Positions 41,972 through 53,798 of a stretch of 64,000 bases of DNA are shown in pieces. A program made the position numbers and the translations under genes. The stretch is from Yersinia hibernica. GTDB taxonomy: Bacteria > Pseudomonadota > Gammaproteobacteria > Enterobacterales > Enterobacteriaceae. Within the stretch, counting starts at the first letter, position 1. The number at the start of each line of letters is the position of its first letter. The stretch spans positions 2,480,001 through 2,544,000 of the forward strand of contig NZ_CP032487.1 of assembly GCF_004124235.1 (NCBI RefSeq), given 5' to 3'. The notes beneath the pieces were generated by a model, which worked only from the letters and a program-made list of their open reading frames with translations, was not told where the DNA came from and made no database searches.

Positions 41972-42817
41972 ATGAGCATTGAAAATCCCTTTGATCTGCG
42001 ACTTCCGGTTGAAATGGCAAAGCTCGCCGAGCAAGTCGGTATATATAAAGCGACTAAAAACCCAGCAACAACCTTTTATTTAGCGATGACAGCAGGGGTA
42101 TTTATTTCTATTGCTTTCGTCTTCTATATAACCGCAACCGCCGGTGTGGCATATGGCCTGGCAAAATTAGTCGGTGGGCTGTGCTTCTCCCTCGGATTGA
42201 TTCTGGTCATAATATGCGGTGCAGATTTATTCACATCCACGGTCCTTATTGTGGTAGCAAAAGCAAGTGGAGAAATCAGTTGGAGGCAATTAGTTGCCAA
42301 CTGGATTAACGTTTATTTTGGGAATTTGATTGGTGCATTATTCTTTGTTGCCCTGATCTGGTTTGCCGGTCAGCACACTGCGGCAAATGGTTTATGGGGC
42401 CTGAATGTACTGCAAACAGCCGATCACAAATTGCATCATACTTTCGTAGAAGCGGTGTGCTTGGGGATTTTGGCTAATTTGATGGTGTGTTTGGCCGTCT
42501 GGATGAGTTATTCCGGCCATACTTTGACGGATAAAATAGTGGTGATGCTACTCCCCATCGGCATGTTTGTTGCCAGTGGTTTTGAGCACAGTATTGCTAA
42601 TATGTTTTTGATCCCTTTAGCTATTGTGATTCGTGATTTTGCCTCGCCCGAGTTCTGGCACGCAATTAATGCAGCACCGAGCCAATTTCCCTCGCTGACG
42701 ATAGCCAATTTTATTATCGATAATTTAATCCCCGTAACCATCGGCAATATTATTGGCGGCGGATTATTAGTAGGGCTGACTTATTGGATTATTTATCTGC
42801 GCAATCCGGCCCACTGA
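41972..42817 (+). CDS. Formate channel of the FocA/FocB family
   Basis: 281-residue formate/nitrite transporter family protein with six predicted membrane helices. Typical segments are GGLCFSLGLILVIICGADLFTS, NLMVCLAVWMSYSGHT and VASGFEHSIANMFLIP, the last carrying the conserved channel His (quoted in part). In E. coli focB lies behind the hyf regulator, so this is best compared with FocB, though FocA cannot be excluded. AAGGAG precedes the ATG. It supplies formate to the cytoplasmic FdhF. Confidence 0.9.
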   Translation: MSIENPFDLRLPVEMAKLAEQVGIYKATKNPATTFYLAMTAGVFISIAFVFYITATAGVAYGLAKLVGGLCFSLGLILVIICGADLFTSTVLIVVAKASGEISWRQLVANWINVYFGNLIGALFFVALIWFAGQHTAANGLWGLNVLQTADHKLHHTFVEAVCLGILANLMVCLAVWMSYSGHTLTDKIVVMLLPIGMFVASGFEHSIANMFLIPLAIVIRDFASPEFWHAINAAPSQFPSLTIANFIIDNLIPVTIGNIIGGGLLVGLTYWIIYLRNPAH

Positions 42818-42875
42818 ATATTTTGCGTCGGATATGATGAGGTCTTCGACAATTTTGACGAATAACATGACGATT

Positions 42876-42914
42876 AAAAAAGCCAGCCGAGTTTCACTCT
42901 GACTGGCTTTATTT
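42876..42914. terminator. Bidirectional terminator between focA-like gene and mglC
   Basis: AAAGCCAG (42879-42886) pairs with CTGGCTTT (42903-42910), with A and T tracts on the two sides, so it can end both the rightward channel gene and the leftward mgl operon. Confidence 0.85.
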
Positions 42915-42930
42915 TACCACTATGAGCCGA

Positions 42931-43941
42931 TTATTTTTTCTTGGCGTATTTCAGTGAATCCAGTGCTACTGCAAAGATAATGATCGCGCCTTTAATAATG
43001 TACTGCCAGTACGGGTTCACACCAATATAAGTTAACCCGTAGTTAATCACGGTAAAGATGATGACACCGGTCACAACACCGATAACCGTACCCACACCAC
43101 CACTGAATGACACCCCGCCCACCACACAGGCAGCAATTGCATCTAACTCATACATAAAGCCCAAGTTATTAGTTGCACTACCGATACGGCCAGCTTCTAA
43201 CATCCCACCAAATGCGTAGAATACACCAGACAGGGCATAAATCATGATTAAGTTTAGTGGCACATTCACACCAGAAACTTTTGCAGCTTCTGGATTACCC
43301 CCGATGGCAAATATATTCTTACCAAAGCGCGTTTTATTCCACAGTACCCAAACAAAGCCAATAGCAATTAAAGCGTAGAATGTAATATAGGACAGTTTGA
43401 AATCACCAAACCGCAAGAATCCTTGGGCAAAAGTTGAGAATGCGGGGTCAAAACCAGCAATCGGTGATGCACCGACGAAGTCGTAATACAGAGAGTTAAT
43501 CCCGTAAACAATAATCATCGTTCCCAATGTGGTAATAAATGGTGTCACATTAAGATAAGCAATGATAATACCGTTGACCAACCCTATTATTGCACCAATC
43601 AAACACACGGTTAAGATAACAACTGGGATGGGCACAGTCTGCAAATCCGGGAAAACTTTATTAACGTTATCCATAGATTGCAGCATTGTTGCCGCTACTA
43701 CCGCAGCTAACCCCACCTGACGACCGGCTGACAAGTCAGTCCCTTGCGTCACAATCAGGCCCGCCACACCGAGCGCTATAATAATGCGCACCGAAGATTG
43801 GGTCAGAATGTTACTTAAGTTCATTAGGCTTAAAAATGTCGGGTCCTTGACAATAATGATTGCCAGTAATACGAATAATACGACATAAATCCCGCCCTCT
43901 TTAAGGTAAGTGAGCATGCTTTTCTTATTTAACGCATTCAT
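42931..43941 (-). CDS. mglC: Galactose/methyl-galactoside ABC permease MglC
   Basis: 336-residue inner-membrane permease of the ribose/galactose ABC family with about ten hydrophobic segments. Blocks GLIVTQGTDLSAGRQVGLAA and VAACVVGGVSFSGGVGTV-like segments are typical. Third gene of mglBAC, 20 bp after mglA. Confidence 0.95.
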   Translation of the reverse strand: MNALNKKSMLTYLKEGGIYVVLFVLLAIIIVKDPTFLSLMNLSNILTQSSVRIIIALGVAGLIVTQGTDLSAGRQVGLAAVVAATMLQSMDNVNKVFPDLQTVPIPVVILTVCLIGAIIGLVNGIIIAYLNVTPFITTLGTMIIVYGINSLYYDFVGASPIAGFDPAFSTFAQGFLRFGDFKLSYITFYALIAIGFVWVLWNKTRFGKNIFAIGGNPEAAKVSGVNVPLNLIMIYALSGVFYAFGGMLEAGRIGSATNNLGFMYELDAIAACVVGGVSFSGGVGTVIGVVTGVIIFTVINYGLTYIGVNPYWQYIIKGAIIIFAVALDSLKYAKKK

Positions 43942-43961
43942 AATAAGAACCTTCGACTAGA

Positions 43962-45482
43962 TTAGAGATGCAAGGATGCAAGGCGTAATATTTCATTTTG
44001 CGTGGTTTGTTTTGTTTCAACAATTCCAGCAACCTGACCATTACTCATTACTAAAATTCTGTCAGTGATCCCTAATAGCTCAGGCATTTCAGAGGAAATA
44101 ATAATAATTCCTTTGTCTTTCTTCGCTAGTTCAGTCATTAACTGATAGATTTCAAACTTAGCACCGACATCAATCCCCCGAGTCGGCTCATCCAACATTA
44201 ATATTTCTGGCTGAGTCAGTAGCCACCGGCCAATAATGACTTTCTGCTGATTACCACCTGACAATGAACCAATACTGGTGCGATGTCCGGGTGTTTTTAC
44301 CCGCATGGCATCGATAACCCATTGGGTATCACTCTTCATGCGCGTATTATCCAGCAGCCCAAGTTTATTCTTATAGTTACGAATATTAGAAATCAGGGAA
44401 TTAAAACCAACATCAAGATAAGCATAAATCCCGGTAGAGCGGCGCTCTTCAGTGACTAATGCAAAACCGTGATTAATAGCTTCATTGGCGCTATGGTTAT
44501 TAATGTTCTTACCATGCAACTTGATCGTGCCAGCTACTTTTTCGCGGATACCAAATAACGTTTCAACAATATCAGTACGTTTGGCCCCGACTAATCCGGC
44601 AATTCCCAGAATCTCACCTTTATGCAGATCAAAGGACACATCGCGGATTGAGGGTTGGCGCAATGAAGTCAAATTTTTCACTTCTAGAATGACTTCACCT
44701 GGCTTGTTGAGGCGATCAGGGAATCGCTGGCTCAAAGATCGCCCGACCATCATGGAGATTATCTGATCCATGGTCAGCCCTTCCAGTGGTTGGGTCGCGA
44801 TCCACTGACCATCGCGCAAAATAGTAATTTCATCGCACAGCTGGAATATCTCTTCCATCTTATGAGAGATATAAACGATTCCACAGCCCCGCTCTTTCAA
44901 TTTGCGGATAATCGTAAATAAATGATTAACTTCTTTCTCAGTTAATGAAGAAGTTGGTTCATCCATAATCACGATTTTGGCATTGTAAGAAAAAGCTTTG
45001 GCAATTTCGATCATTTGCATTTGGGATACAGATAAAGTGGCAACTTTATCTCGTGGATCAATATCAATATCCAATTCATCGAAAATTGCTTTGGTGTCTT
45101 TGTACATTTTATCTTGATCGACAAAGAAACCTTTAGTTGGGTAACGCCCCAACCACATGTTATCCATTACGGTACGTTGTAATACCAGGTTTAATTCCTG
45201 ATGCACCATAGAGACACCATGCTCTAATGCTTCTTTAGAACTTTTAAATTCTATTTCTTGCCCCTGAAAGATAATACTTCCGGAGTCTTTTTTATAGATA
45301 CCAAACAGACATTTTAATAGCGTTGACTTACCTGCTCCATTTTCTCCCATCAAGGCATGGATAGAATTTGGCCGCACTTTAAGATTTACGTTATCTAACG
45401 CCTTTACACCCGGAAATGATTTATTAATACTACTCATTTCCAGCAACCACTCTCGCGGTTGTGCTGTATTAATATCGGCCAT
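43962..45482 (-). CDS. mglA: Galactose/methyl-galactoside ABC ATPase MglA
   Basis: 506 residues with two fused ABC domains. The first has Walker [10 protein letters not shown] and the second the degenerate GLVGAKRTD typical of this family. Signature motifs are [10 protein letters not shown] and LSGGNQQK; Walker B segments are [11 protein letters not shown] and [12 protein letters not shown]. It energises galactose import with MglB and MglC. Confidence 0.95.
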   Translation of the reverse strand: MADINTAQPREWLLEMSSINKSFPGVKALDNVNLKVRPNSIHALMGENGAGKSTLLKCLFGIYKKDSGSIIFQGQEIEFKSSKEALEHGVSMVHQELNLVLQRTVMDNMWLGRYPTKGFFVDQDKMYKDTKAIFDELDIDIDPRDKVATLSVSQMQMIEIAKAFSYNAKIVIMDEPTSSLTEKEVNHLFTIIRKLKERGCGIVYISHKMEEIFQLCDEITILRDGQWIATQPLEGLTMDQIISMMVGRSLSQRFPDRLNKPGEVILEVKNLTSLRQPSIRDVSFDLHKGEILGIAGLVGAKRTDIVETLFGIREKVAGTIKLHGKNINNHSANEAINHGFALVTEERRSTGIYAYLDVGFNSLISNIRNYKNKLGLLDNTRMKSDTQWVIDAMRVKTPGHRTSIGSLSGGNQQKVIIGRWLLTQPEILMLDEPTRGIDVGAKFEIYQLMTELAKKDKGIIIISSEMPELLGITDRILVMSNGQVAGIVETKQTTQNEILRLASLHL

Positions 45483-45578
45483 AGTTGTACCTGGCTAAGA
45501 ATCGCTACTGAACTCTTGGATATATACCGCAACCGCATCCATTGTTCAGCGCATATTCAAAATAAGGATCAATGCAAA

Positions 45579-45669
45579 AAACCTTCCGCCCTACTGCTGG
45601 TCACCCAATAGCGGGGCCAGAAGGTTAATAATGACTTCTTTGCCCACCGCGTTTATGTTGCGGTGGGCA
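45579..45669 (-). repeat. Two stem-loops in the mglB-mglA gap
   Basis: TGCCCACCGC (45641-45650) pairs perfectly with GCGGTGGGCA (45660-45669). A second hairpin joins AACCTTC (about 45579) and GAAGGTT (about 45625). Hairpins at this place in other enterobacteria protect the mglB message and lower downstream expression, giving more binding protein than transporter; the same role is inferred here. Confidence 0.75.
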
Positions 45670-45691
45670 CCACCTATTACTCTATGGGCTG

Positions 45692-46684
45692 TTATTTAGT
45701 AAATTCAGCCAGGTTATCTTTATCGACACCTACATATGGGATACGTACGATTTTATTCTCGATTTTCCATTTAGTGCCTTCAGCGGCAGGTTTACCATCC
45801 GCCAGGTTTTTCGCCAGATCAAAGGTTGCTTTGGCCTGATTATTCGCGTCATTCAGAACAGTACCGGCCATTTGACCTGATTTCACCAGAGCTAATGCTT
45901 CTGGTAAGGCATCAACACCAAAGACTGGAATACTGGTTTTGTTATGTGCTTTCAATGCTTCAACTGCGCCCATTGCCATGGCATCGTTATTCGCGATAAC
46001 CACTTCAATTTTGTTGGCGTTAGGGCCAGATAACCAAGCATCCATCTTATCTTTAGCCTGCGCGGTATCCCACATTGCGGTATCTAACTGCAATTGTTGT
46101 GTCGGGATGCCTTTCTCATTCAGAGTTTTGATAACATAAGTAGTGCGTGCTTCCGCATCTGGGTGGCCAGGTTCGCCTTTCAACAGCACAAACTGGATTT
46201 TGCCATCTTTGTTCAGATCCCATGCTGGGTTTGCTTTCCAATGTTTGGCAATCAGTTCACCCTGAATCACGCCAGATTCTTTGGAATCAGTCCCTACATA
46301 ATAAGCTTTGTCATAGCTATCCAGCGCTTTACGGGAAGGTTCTTTGTTATAAAACACAATCGGAATATCGTTAGCGCGGGCTTTATCAATGACCACTGGC
46401 GCTGCTGCTGGGTCAACTAAGTTAATTGCTAACGCTTTTACACCTTTCGCCAGCAGCACGTCAATTTGGTCGTTTTGCTTGGATTGGTCATTTTGCGAGT
46501 CATTCATCAGTAAGGTAACGTCAGGAGATGCTTTAGCATCTTTCTCGATAGCTTTACGGACCACGGACATAAAGTTGTCATCATATTTATAAATAGTGAC
46601 ACCAATACGGGTATCAGCTTGAGCCGCCGCACCGAACATCATGCTGGCAACCAGAGTCGCTAATGTGAAAACCTTCTTATTCAT
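45692..46684 (-). CDS. mglB: Galactose-binding periplasmic protein MglB
   Basis: 330 residues with a Sec signal peptide ([23 protein letters not shown]) and the galactose/glucose-binding two-lobe fold ([16 protein letters not shown] at the mature N-terminus). It is the receptor for uptake and for Trg chemotaxis. First gene of the operon, with a transcribed leader of about 270 nt implied by the CRP site and operator upstream. Confidence 0.96.
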   Translation of the reverse strand: MNKKVFTLATLVASMMFGAAAQADTRIGVTIYKYDDNFMSVVRKAIEKDAKASPDVTLLMNDSQNDQSKQNDQIDVLLAKGVKALAINLVDPAAAPVVIDKARANDIPIVFYNKEPSRKALDSYDKAYYVGTDSKESGVIQGELIAKHWKANPAWDLNKDGKIQFVLLKGEPGHPDAEARTTYVIKTLNEKGIPTQQLQLDTAMWDTAQAKDKMDAWLSGPNANKIEVVIANNDAMAMGAVEALKAHNKTSIPVFGVDALPEALALVKSGQMAGTVLNDANNQAKATFDLAKNLADGKPAAEGTKWKIENKIVRIPYVGVDKDNLAEFTK

Positions 46685-46961
46685 TTGTATCTCCGGGTTT
46701 ATGTAGGGTAGTACAGGGTGATAACACCATCGCCTTAACGTGAGAAAGACCCATCGTTCAAAGCAGCTGACACTGAATATCTATCGTCCTTGAGCGCATT
46801 CCACTGTGAAAAACTGCCTGAGTCGTCAAAAACCATGTCATTTACAAACTCGCCGTTTGCGGAACTCGTGTTTGTAAATCGCTATTCTAAAACCCGCTAC
46901 CGTGTGTTTTTTTATCCGGTAACTGATGACATATTGATACATTCAGGTAGAAAACCATTAG

Positions 46962-47022
46962 AGCATAGACGGGCCGTTGTTAAGAATCTGTGAATTTTCT
47001 CACAGATTGAAAACGGTTACAC
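46962..47022 (-). promoter_or_regulatory. mglB promoter with CRP site and Gal operator
   Basis: A perfect CRP core TGTGA-N6-TCACA lies at 46989-47004. Immediately upstream for mglB is TTGAAAACGGTTACAC (47007-47022), a full match to the GalR/GalS operator pattern. On the minus strand TATGCT (46962-46967) fits a -10 box at the distance of a class II CRP promoter, giving a start near 46955. This matches the CRP-activated, GalS-repressed mgl promoter of E. coli. Confidence 0.85.
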
Positions 47023-47038
47023 AAGAATAAATACGTAA

Positions 47039-48076
47039 CTAGTGAGCGGCACCACAAATTGCGACAGAGTGCCGTGGCACCAAGGTAGGATTAAAACAAT
47101 AAGTGGCAGCAGGGTCTAGCGCACGGCTAGCACCTTGAAGCGCCAACTCCGTGGCTAAAGTTGCCATAGAAACAATGGGATAGCGCACAGTCGTTAATTT
47201 GGGGCTGGTATAGCGCGCAATTGGGATGTCATCAAAGCCCACCAGCGAAAATTGTTCTGGAACACTGATACCGTTTTCTTTTAATACCGCCAGTGCTCCG
47301 GCGGCCATCAAGTCGTTATAGGCGAACACGGCACTGAGCTGTAAATTACGCCCCAGCAGGTCAACCATGGCCCGCTCCCCCCCGACCAAATCTGGAGTAC
47401 CATAGGCGCGCCAAGTGTCAGGGACAGTAATACCGGCCCCCTCAAGCGCATTAAGGTAGCCGGTCTGGCGCTGTATAGCATCATCAATAGGGTGATTAGA
47501 ACCGAGAAAACCGATGCGCTGGTGGCCCTGTTTGAGCAGCAAGCGACACACCATTTGCGCACCGCTAACATTGTCTAAACCTACACAGCGATGCTCAAAT
47601 CCGGGAATTATCCTATTAATCAGAACCATACCGGGGATTTGGTCTAAAAAGGCAATTAATTCACCATCACTCAATGCCTTAGCATGCACAACTAGCGCAT
47701 TACATCGCTGACGAAGTAGCACCTCAATGGCATGCCGCTCCTTATCTGCCTGATGATAGCTATTGCCAATTAGTAGATATTTTTGATGTTGCTGGGCGAC
47801 AATGTCTACCGCTTTCACCAATGCACCAAAAAAGGGATCTGACACATCCATGACGACCACACCAATTGTATCACTGCTTTGATTGGCTAGAGCTTGGGCA
47901 TTGGCATTTGGCCGGTAGCCCAATTCAGACACCGCTTTTAGCACCGCGGCTCGTGTTTCAGGGCGGATAGCGGCACTATTATTAAGCACTCGGGATACCG
48001 TAGCCAGCGAAACGCCAGCCCGTGAGGCCACATCGCGAATAGTAATACTGTTTCCAGCTGAATGCAGAGTGGCCAT
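47039..48076 (-). CDS. galS: GalS, LacI-family mgl repressor
   Basis: 345 residues. The N-terminal LacI-type HTH ([22 protein letters not shown], quoted in part, near residues 12-33) is followed by the periplasmic-binding-like sugar domain. The position upstream of mglB and downstream of yeiB is that of galS. A few extra residues precede the usual start ([10 protein letters not shown]). It represses mgl in the absence of galactose. Confidence 0.92.
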   Translation of the reverse strand: MATLHSAGNSITIRDVASRAGVSLATVSRVLNNSAAIRPETRAAVLKAVSELGYRPNANAQALANQSSDTIGVVVMDVSDPFFGALVKAVDIVAQQHQKYLLIGNSYHQADKERHAIEVLLRQRCNALVVHAKALSDGELIAFLDQIPGMVLINRIIPGFEHRCVGLDNVSGAQMVCRLLLKQGHQRIGFLGSNHPIDDAIQRQTGYLNALEGAGITVPDTWRAYGTPDLVGGERAMVDLLGRNLQLSAVFAYNDLMAAGALAVLKENGISVPEQFSLVGFDDIPIARYTSPKLTTVRYPIVSMATLATELALQGASRALDPAATYCFNPTLVPRHSVAICGAAH

Positions 48077-48181
48077 GAATTCATCCTGTGAATCTTATTT
48101 TATCAATAAGTCGCCATGCAGACAGTGAGTACAACCTATCATGGCCGGTGGCCTATCCTACCCAGTTTGTTGAAATTGCCA

Positions 48182-48216
48182 CGTGAAATACGTCACAAGA
48201 AAGAAAACGTTTACAT
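48182..48216 (-). promoter_or_regulatory. galS control region: CRP site and Gal operator
   Basis: CGTGA-N6-TCACA (48182-48197) is a near-consensus CRP site. AAGAAAACGTTTACAT (48201-48216) matches the Gal operator pattern with one mismatch. Both are about 105-140 bp upstream of the galS start, which suggests autoregulation. Confidence 0.7.
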
Positions 48217-48259
48217 ACAAATTTGCAACTGTTCAATCCTGCTGCAGTTATTGGCTTAT

Positions 48260-49456
48260 TCAAGGCTTAGTGTTACGCGCTTGTAACGATTGACCGCAAG
48301 CATAGGCCGTTAACTTGCGCCAGAGCCATTCGACTGGCCCCTGTGGGAAATAATGTAGCCATAACAAGGAGAAAAGAATATTACCTAACCAAACAAATGG
48401 GACGACGGCTAATAATTGCAAACGATCCAATTGTTGATATAGGCCGAGGTGATAGAAGAGCAAAGTGCATATTAATGTCTGTAATAAATAATTGCTCAGT
48501 GCCATCCGGCCAACTTGAGACAGCCAATGACTGACTCGCCAGCCCGACAATGTCGGCCAAAAACCATACAATAAGGCCAGATATCCAATAGCTTGTAATG
48601 GCGCACCTAACTCACGGGGGACTTGTAGTAAAAAACCGGTCCATTGGAAATCCCATCCGACCATCCACTGTAATGCCACACCCGGGATTTGGATAATCAA
48701 TGAAAACGGTATCAAAAAAGCAGCCAATAAACGGTAATGGCGCAAGCTGAATTCGCCACGTAGCCAACCACTGCGCATCAATCCAGCCCCTACTAGCATC
48801 GAACCGGCCAATTCCCAACCATATTGCGCGCCAATAGCAATCAAATTGGATGACAGCAGATCAAGCCGATTTTTCCAGGCCTCGACTCCGCCCTGTAATT
48901 TCCATAATTGCTCATATTGTAAATCTGCTAGCCCCGGTCGCCAGAAGCGGCCTGGCTCCCCGCTGGTGACAAAGCCCAGCAACAATAACACCGCCACTCC
49001 GAGCAAATAGAGCACCGCCCCCGTGCGCAGTAAACTGGCGGCATCTTTGGCATCACGAATCATTCTCCAGCACACTAGCCCAATCAAGCCATAGGCCAGG
49101 AGAATATCGCCATCCCAGAAAAAAATTCCGTGAATCAATCCCAATAACAATAAGAGAGAAAGCCGCGCCCGAATCCAACTTTTGCCGCGTTTCAGGAGCA
49201 GCTCAAGGCCGGCACCAAATAAAATGGCAAAAATAGAGAGAAACTTTGCTTGCGCGATAATATCCAGAATGGCCCATGTCCAGCTATCGGACTCGGAGGG
49301 CAAGCCAAGATAAGCGGGATTAAGATAAGCCGCTTTGGGTAGGCCGAAAGCACTAATATTGAGCAGAAGAATGCCAAGAATGGCCAGACCTCGCGCGCTG
49401 TCTAACGTGGCGATGCGTTGACGCATACCCGACATCCTGTATTTAGGGGCACCCAT
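48260..49456 (-). CDS. yeiB: YeiB, DUF418 membrane protein
   Basis: 398-residue multi-pass inner-membrane protein with the DUF418 pattern (RIATLDSARGLAILGILLLN near the N-terminus; WLSQVGRMALSNYLLQT later). Function is unknown. In E. coli it lies between folE and galS, as here. A second Met (MRQRIATLD) at residue 11 is an alternative start. Confidence 0.88.
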   Translation of the reverse strand: MGAPKYRMSGMRQRIATLDSARGLAILGILLLNISAFGLPKAAYLNPAYLGLPSESDSWTWAILDIIAQAKFLSIFAILFGAGLELLLKRGKSWIRARLSLLLLLGLIHGIFFWDGDILLAYGLIGLVCWRMIRDAKDAASLLRTGAVLYLLGVAVLLLLGFVTSGEPGRFWRPGLADLQYEQLWKLQGGVEAWKNRLDLLSSNLIAIGAQYGWELAGSMLVGAGLMRSGWLRGEFSLRHYRLLAAFLIPFSLIIQIPGVALQWMVGWDFQWTGFLLQVPRELGAPLQAIGYLALLYGFWPTLSGWRVSHWLSQVGRMALSNYLLQTLICTLLFYHLGLYQQLDRLQLLAVVPFVWLGNILFSLLWLHYFPQGPVEWLWRKLTAYACGQSLQARNTKP

Positions 49457-49495
49457 TGGTGCCCACGGGCAAAAGGCTAATTCGCCGTCGTGACG

Positions 49496-50158
49496 TTAGC
49501 TATTATGGCGAACAGCGCGCAGGAATTCCTGACGAGTATTCTGGCTGGATTTGAATAACCCGCCCAAAGATGTGGTGGTGGTGGCACTGGTCGCATCACG
49601 GATCCCCCGTGCTTTGACACAATAATGCACTGCATCGATCGAAACCGCGACATTATTTGTGCCTAATAAGGTCTGCAACGCCAACAAAATTTGCTGTGTC
49701 AACCGCTCTTGAACTTGGGGGCGCTGCGCAAAAAACTGCACGATACGGTTGATTTTGGATAAACCAATCACGCTATCTTTCGGAATATACGCCACGGTCG
49801 CTTTACCATCAATAGTCACAAAATGATGTTCGCAAGTGCTGGTCAGGGTGATATCCCGCACCGTAACCATTTCATCGACCTTCATTTTATTTTCGATCAG
49901 GGTAATTTTGGGGAAATTTTCGTAATCCAGTCCGGAGAAAATCTCATCAACATACATCTTGGCAATACGCCTTGGTGTATCAGCCAGGCTATCGTCAGAT
50001 AAATCAAGGTTTAACAATTGCATGACTTGCGTCATATGTTCCTGAATCCGGATTTTGCGGGTTTCAGCATCTAATTCTTGTTTGCGCAATGGGGTTTCAA
50101 GGCCACGGGCCAGCAGTGCTTCATGAACCAGCTCAGCTTCTTTACTCAGCGATGACAT
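49496..50158 (-). CDS. folE: GTP cyclohydrolase I
   Basis: First enzyme of folate synthesis, converting GTP to dihydroneopterin triphosphate. It has 220 residues from the ATG at 50158 ([19 protein letters not shown]). The zinc and active-site motifs TSTCEHHF and HYCVKARG are present. The upstream frame to 50212 lacks family support. It is adjacent to yeiB, as in E. coli. Confidence 0.96.
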   Translation of the reverse strand: MSSLSKEAELVHEALLARGLETPLRKQELDAETRKIRIQEHMTQVMQLLNLDLSDDSLADTPRRIAKMYVDEIFSGLDYENFPKITLIENKMKVDEMVTVRDITLTSTCEHHFVTIDGKATVAYIPKDSVIGLSKINRIVQFFAQRPQVQERLTQQILLALQTLLGTNNVAVSIDAVHYCVKARGIRDATSATTTTSLGGLFKSSQNTRQEFLRAVRHNS

Positions 50159-50312
50159 TCTTTTCTCCAACAGGCGTACGTATCTGAGCCGGATAAACAT
50201 GATGCAGATCACGCTCAGATTTTGCTCCCCACTTTAGTTGAGAGCAAAATGATTATCCAGTGATTGTTCTTGATAGCCAATGATTGTTCTTCATCTGCTA
50301 TTGTTGTTTTTA

Positions 50313-51485
50313 TCATGATGAAACTGTGGCATCGGCATTGGTGAGCATTTCACGCGCTCGCGCGGGGGTTTTAATCACTAAAGCACCGGCAATCATCAGT
50401 GCCACTATCGCCACATACAAAGCTGGCTCCAGCCGGTGGGCTAATGTGGTAGAAATCGCCGATAATATTGGCCCAACCAACTGCCCAATAGCATAGCCAG
50501 TGGTCAGCAAACCAGCCATATAGCGGGTATGTTCAGGTGCCAGTTCGCGGCCATGCTGCAGTGAAAGTTGCACCACACTGAGGAACCCGCCGCCGGTGAG
50601 TAATGCCCCTAACGCCAACCCACTGACTCCCGGCACCAGTTCGGCACACAATACCCCCAGCGCCTGAACCCACAATGTCAATGCCAGCCGCGTTTGCGCG
50701 GTGAGACAATGGCGCGTCAGAATCCCAATAATGATGCCAATCACCGCGGCCCCACCAAAAACCGGCCAGACAAATTGGGCAAATAAGCTATCCGGAAAGC
50801 GAGCAGTCGCCATCTGTGATAAAAAGGTCGCCGGCAAGATATAACCAAATCCGGCCAGGCTGTAGCTCCACACGAGCCGCTTCAGAGCCGGTGTTAAGAT
50901 TAATGGCAGCGCAGCAATATGTGGGCGATGTAACTCGCCACTGCGCGGTAAATTAATACTAATGGCGGCAATGATAATCAACGCCAATGTGCCATACACC
51001 AGCCAGGCTTCACTAGCCGATAACCCATAGCTATGGATGAGAACTGCCAGCATGCCGCTGATGAATATACCGGCCCCCGGCCCAGCAAAGACCGCCGCAC
51101 TCAGCGCCGGGCGGCCAAAATGCGCCAGCCGCTCATTTGTCCAGGCGGCAATCAGCACCATCGACCAACCGCTGGCCCAACCAATAGCAAACCGCACGAT
51201 TCCATGCCACCACGCCCCATCGACGACCGCCGATAACAACGTTAAAGTTACCGCGCCCCATAGCCCTAGCCACAAACGGCGTTCGACATGGCGGCTAGCC
51301 CGCATGGCATCAAACGCGCCAAACAGATATCCCAGATAATTAAACGCCGCAACCAGCCCGGCCCCAGTCAGGGTGAATTGATGTTCGGCAATCATCAGCG
51401 GCACTTGGGGAGTGAAAGCAAAGCGGCCAATCCCCATGGCCACCACTAATGCCAGAAAACCACTTAATGCAATTCTTAATGCCAT
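50313..51485 (-). CDS. MFS transporter of the YbfB/YjiJ family
   Basis: 390 residues with about 12 hydrophobic segments. The N-terminus MGIGRFAFTPQVPLM and the later GFGYILPATFLSQMA are characteristic of YbfB/YjiJ-type carriers. The substrate is unknown. It is divergent from a LysR gene 135 bp away, which probably controls it. Confidence 0.82.
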   Translation of the reverse strand: MALRIALSGFLALVVAMGIGRFAFTPQVPLMIAEHQFTLTGAGLVAAFNYLGYLFGAFDAMRASRHVERRLWLGLWGAVTLTLLSAVVDGAWWHGIVRFAIGWASGWSMVLIAAWTNERLAHFGRPALSAAVFAGPGAGIFISGMLAVLIHSYGLSASEAWLVYGTLALIIIAAISINLPRSGELHRPHIAALPLILTPALKRLVWSYSLAGFGYILPATFLSQMATARFPDSLFAQFVWPVFGGAAVIGIIIGILTRHCLTAQTRLALTLWVQALGVLCAELVPGVSGLALGALLTGGGFLSVVQLSLQHGRELAPEHTRYMAGLLTTGYAIGQLVGPILSAISTTLAHRLEPALYVAIVALMIAGALVIKTPARAREMLTNADATVSS

Positions 51486-51620
51486 CTGCCCTGCCCGTGT
51501 ATTGCTGTCAGCGTATTGCGCTGCCGGCCGATTAAAAGAAAGTTGCGAATATCATGCCCGAGCATTAGAATCACAAAAAATGAATAATACTCACCAAGTT
51601 CATCACGAAAAGAGAATATT

Positions 51621-52490
51621 ATGGATCTGACTCAGCTGCGCATGTTTTGCTGCGTCGCAGAAACCGGCTCTGTTGCCCGAGCTGCGGAGCAAATGCACCG
51701 CGTTCCGTCAAATTTGACAACGCGCCTGCGCCAGCTTGAGATTGAGTTAGGCGCAGACCTGTTTATTCGTGAAAAACAGCGCCTACGCCTATCCCCCATG
51801 GGCCATAATTTCCTGTGCTATGCCAACCGCATTCTGGCGCTCAGCGAAGAGGCGCTGAGCATTACTCATGCCGGTGAACCCGCGGGCAATTTTCCACTCG
51901 GCTCAATGGAAAGCACGGCAGCGACGCGCCTGCCCAACTTGCTCGCGGCCTACCACCAGCGCTATCCCAAAGTCTCTTTATCACTGATAACCGGGACATC
52001 GGGTGAAATCATTGAACAAGTCCGGGCCGGAACACTGGCAACCGCACTGGTCGATGGCCCAGTACAACATGATGAACTGCACGGCTGCCGTTCTTTCGAA
52101 GAGCAGTTAGTTATCATTTCCTGTCTGGATCACCCGGCGATTGTGCAAGCCCGAGATGCCGTGGATGAAACCCTGTTTGCCTTTCGTCCGAGTTGTTCAT
52201 ACCGACTGCGACTGGAAAATTGGTTCCGCCAGGCGGGCTGTCTACCCGGGCAAATCATGGAAATTCAGTCCTACCACGCCATGCTAGCTTGTGTCGCGAG
52301 TGGTGCTGGCTTGGCGCTAATCCCACATTCAGTATTGGCCCTGTTGCCCGGTCACCAGCGAGTGCAAGTCCATCATCTGCCAGCAGAAATTGCCGAGACA
52401 GCAACCTGGCTCATTTGGCGTAAAGATGCTTTTAGCCCGAATGTTCGCGCGCTTAAGGAACTTATCATGGAACAGATTGAAACTCAGTGA
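51621..52490 (+). CDS. LysR-family regulator, PtrR/YneJ-like
   Basis: 289 residues with the N-terminal winged HTH (CVAETGSVARAAEQMHRVPS, about residues 11-30) and a LysR substrate domain. It resembles E. coli PtrR (YneJ) in the HTH and in LESTAA/GAGLALIPHS-type segments. It is divergent from the YbfB-like MFS gene, its likely target. The effector is unknown. Confidence 0.85.
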   Translation: MDLTQLRMFCCVAETGSVARAAEQMHRVPSNLTTRLRQLEIELGADLFIREKQRLRLSPMGHNFLCYANRILALSEEALSITHAGEPAGNFPLGSMESTAATRLPNLLAAYHQRYPKVSLSLITGTSGEIIEQVRAGTLATALVDGPVQHDELHGCRSFEEQLVIISCLDHPAIVQARDAVDETLFAFRPSCSYRLRLENWFRQAGCLPGQIMEIQSYHAMLACVASGAGLALIPHSVLALLPGHQRVQVHHLPAEIAETATWLIWRKDAFSPNVRALKELIMEQIETQ

Positions 52491-52590
52491 TGGAGCCGCT
52501 AGCAGCACCATAATTCAGACAATACTGTTTGCTGCCATCACGAAAGATCACCTGCAACATATATGATACATAAACAATATATTTATATAA

Positions 52591-53778
<1,188 letters not shown>

Positions 53779-53798
53779 AGCAAGGAGGCAGACAAAGC

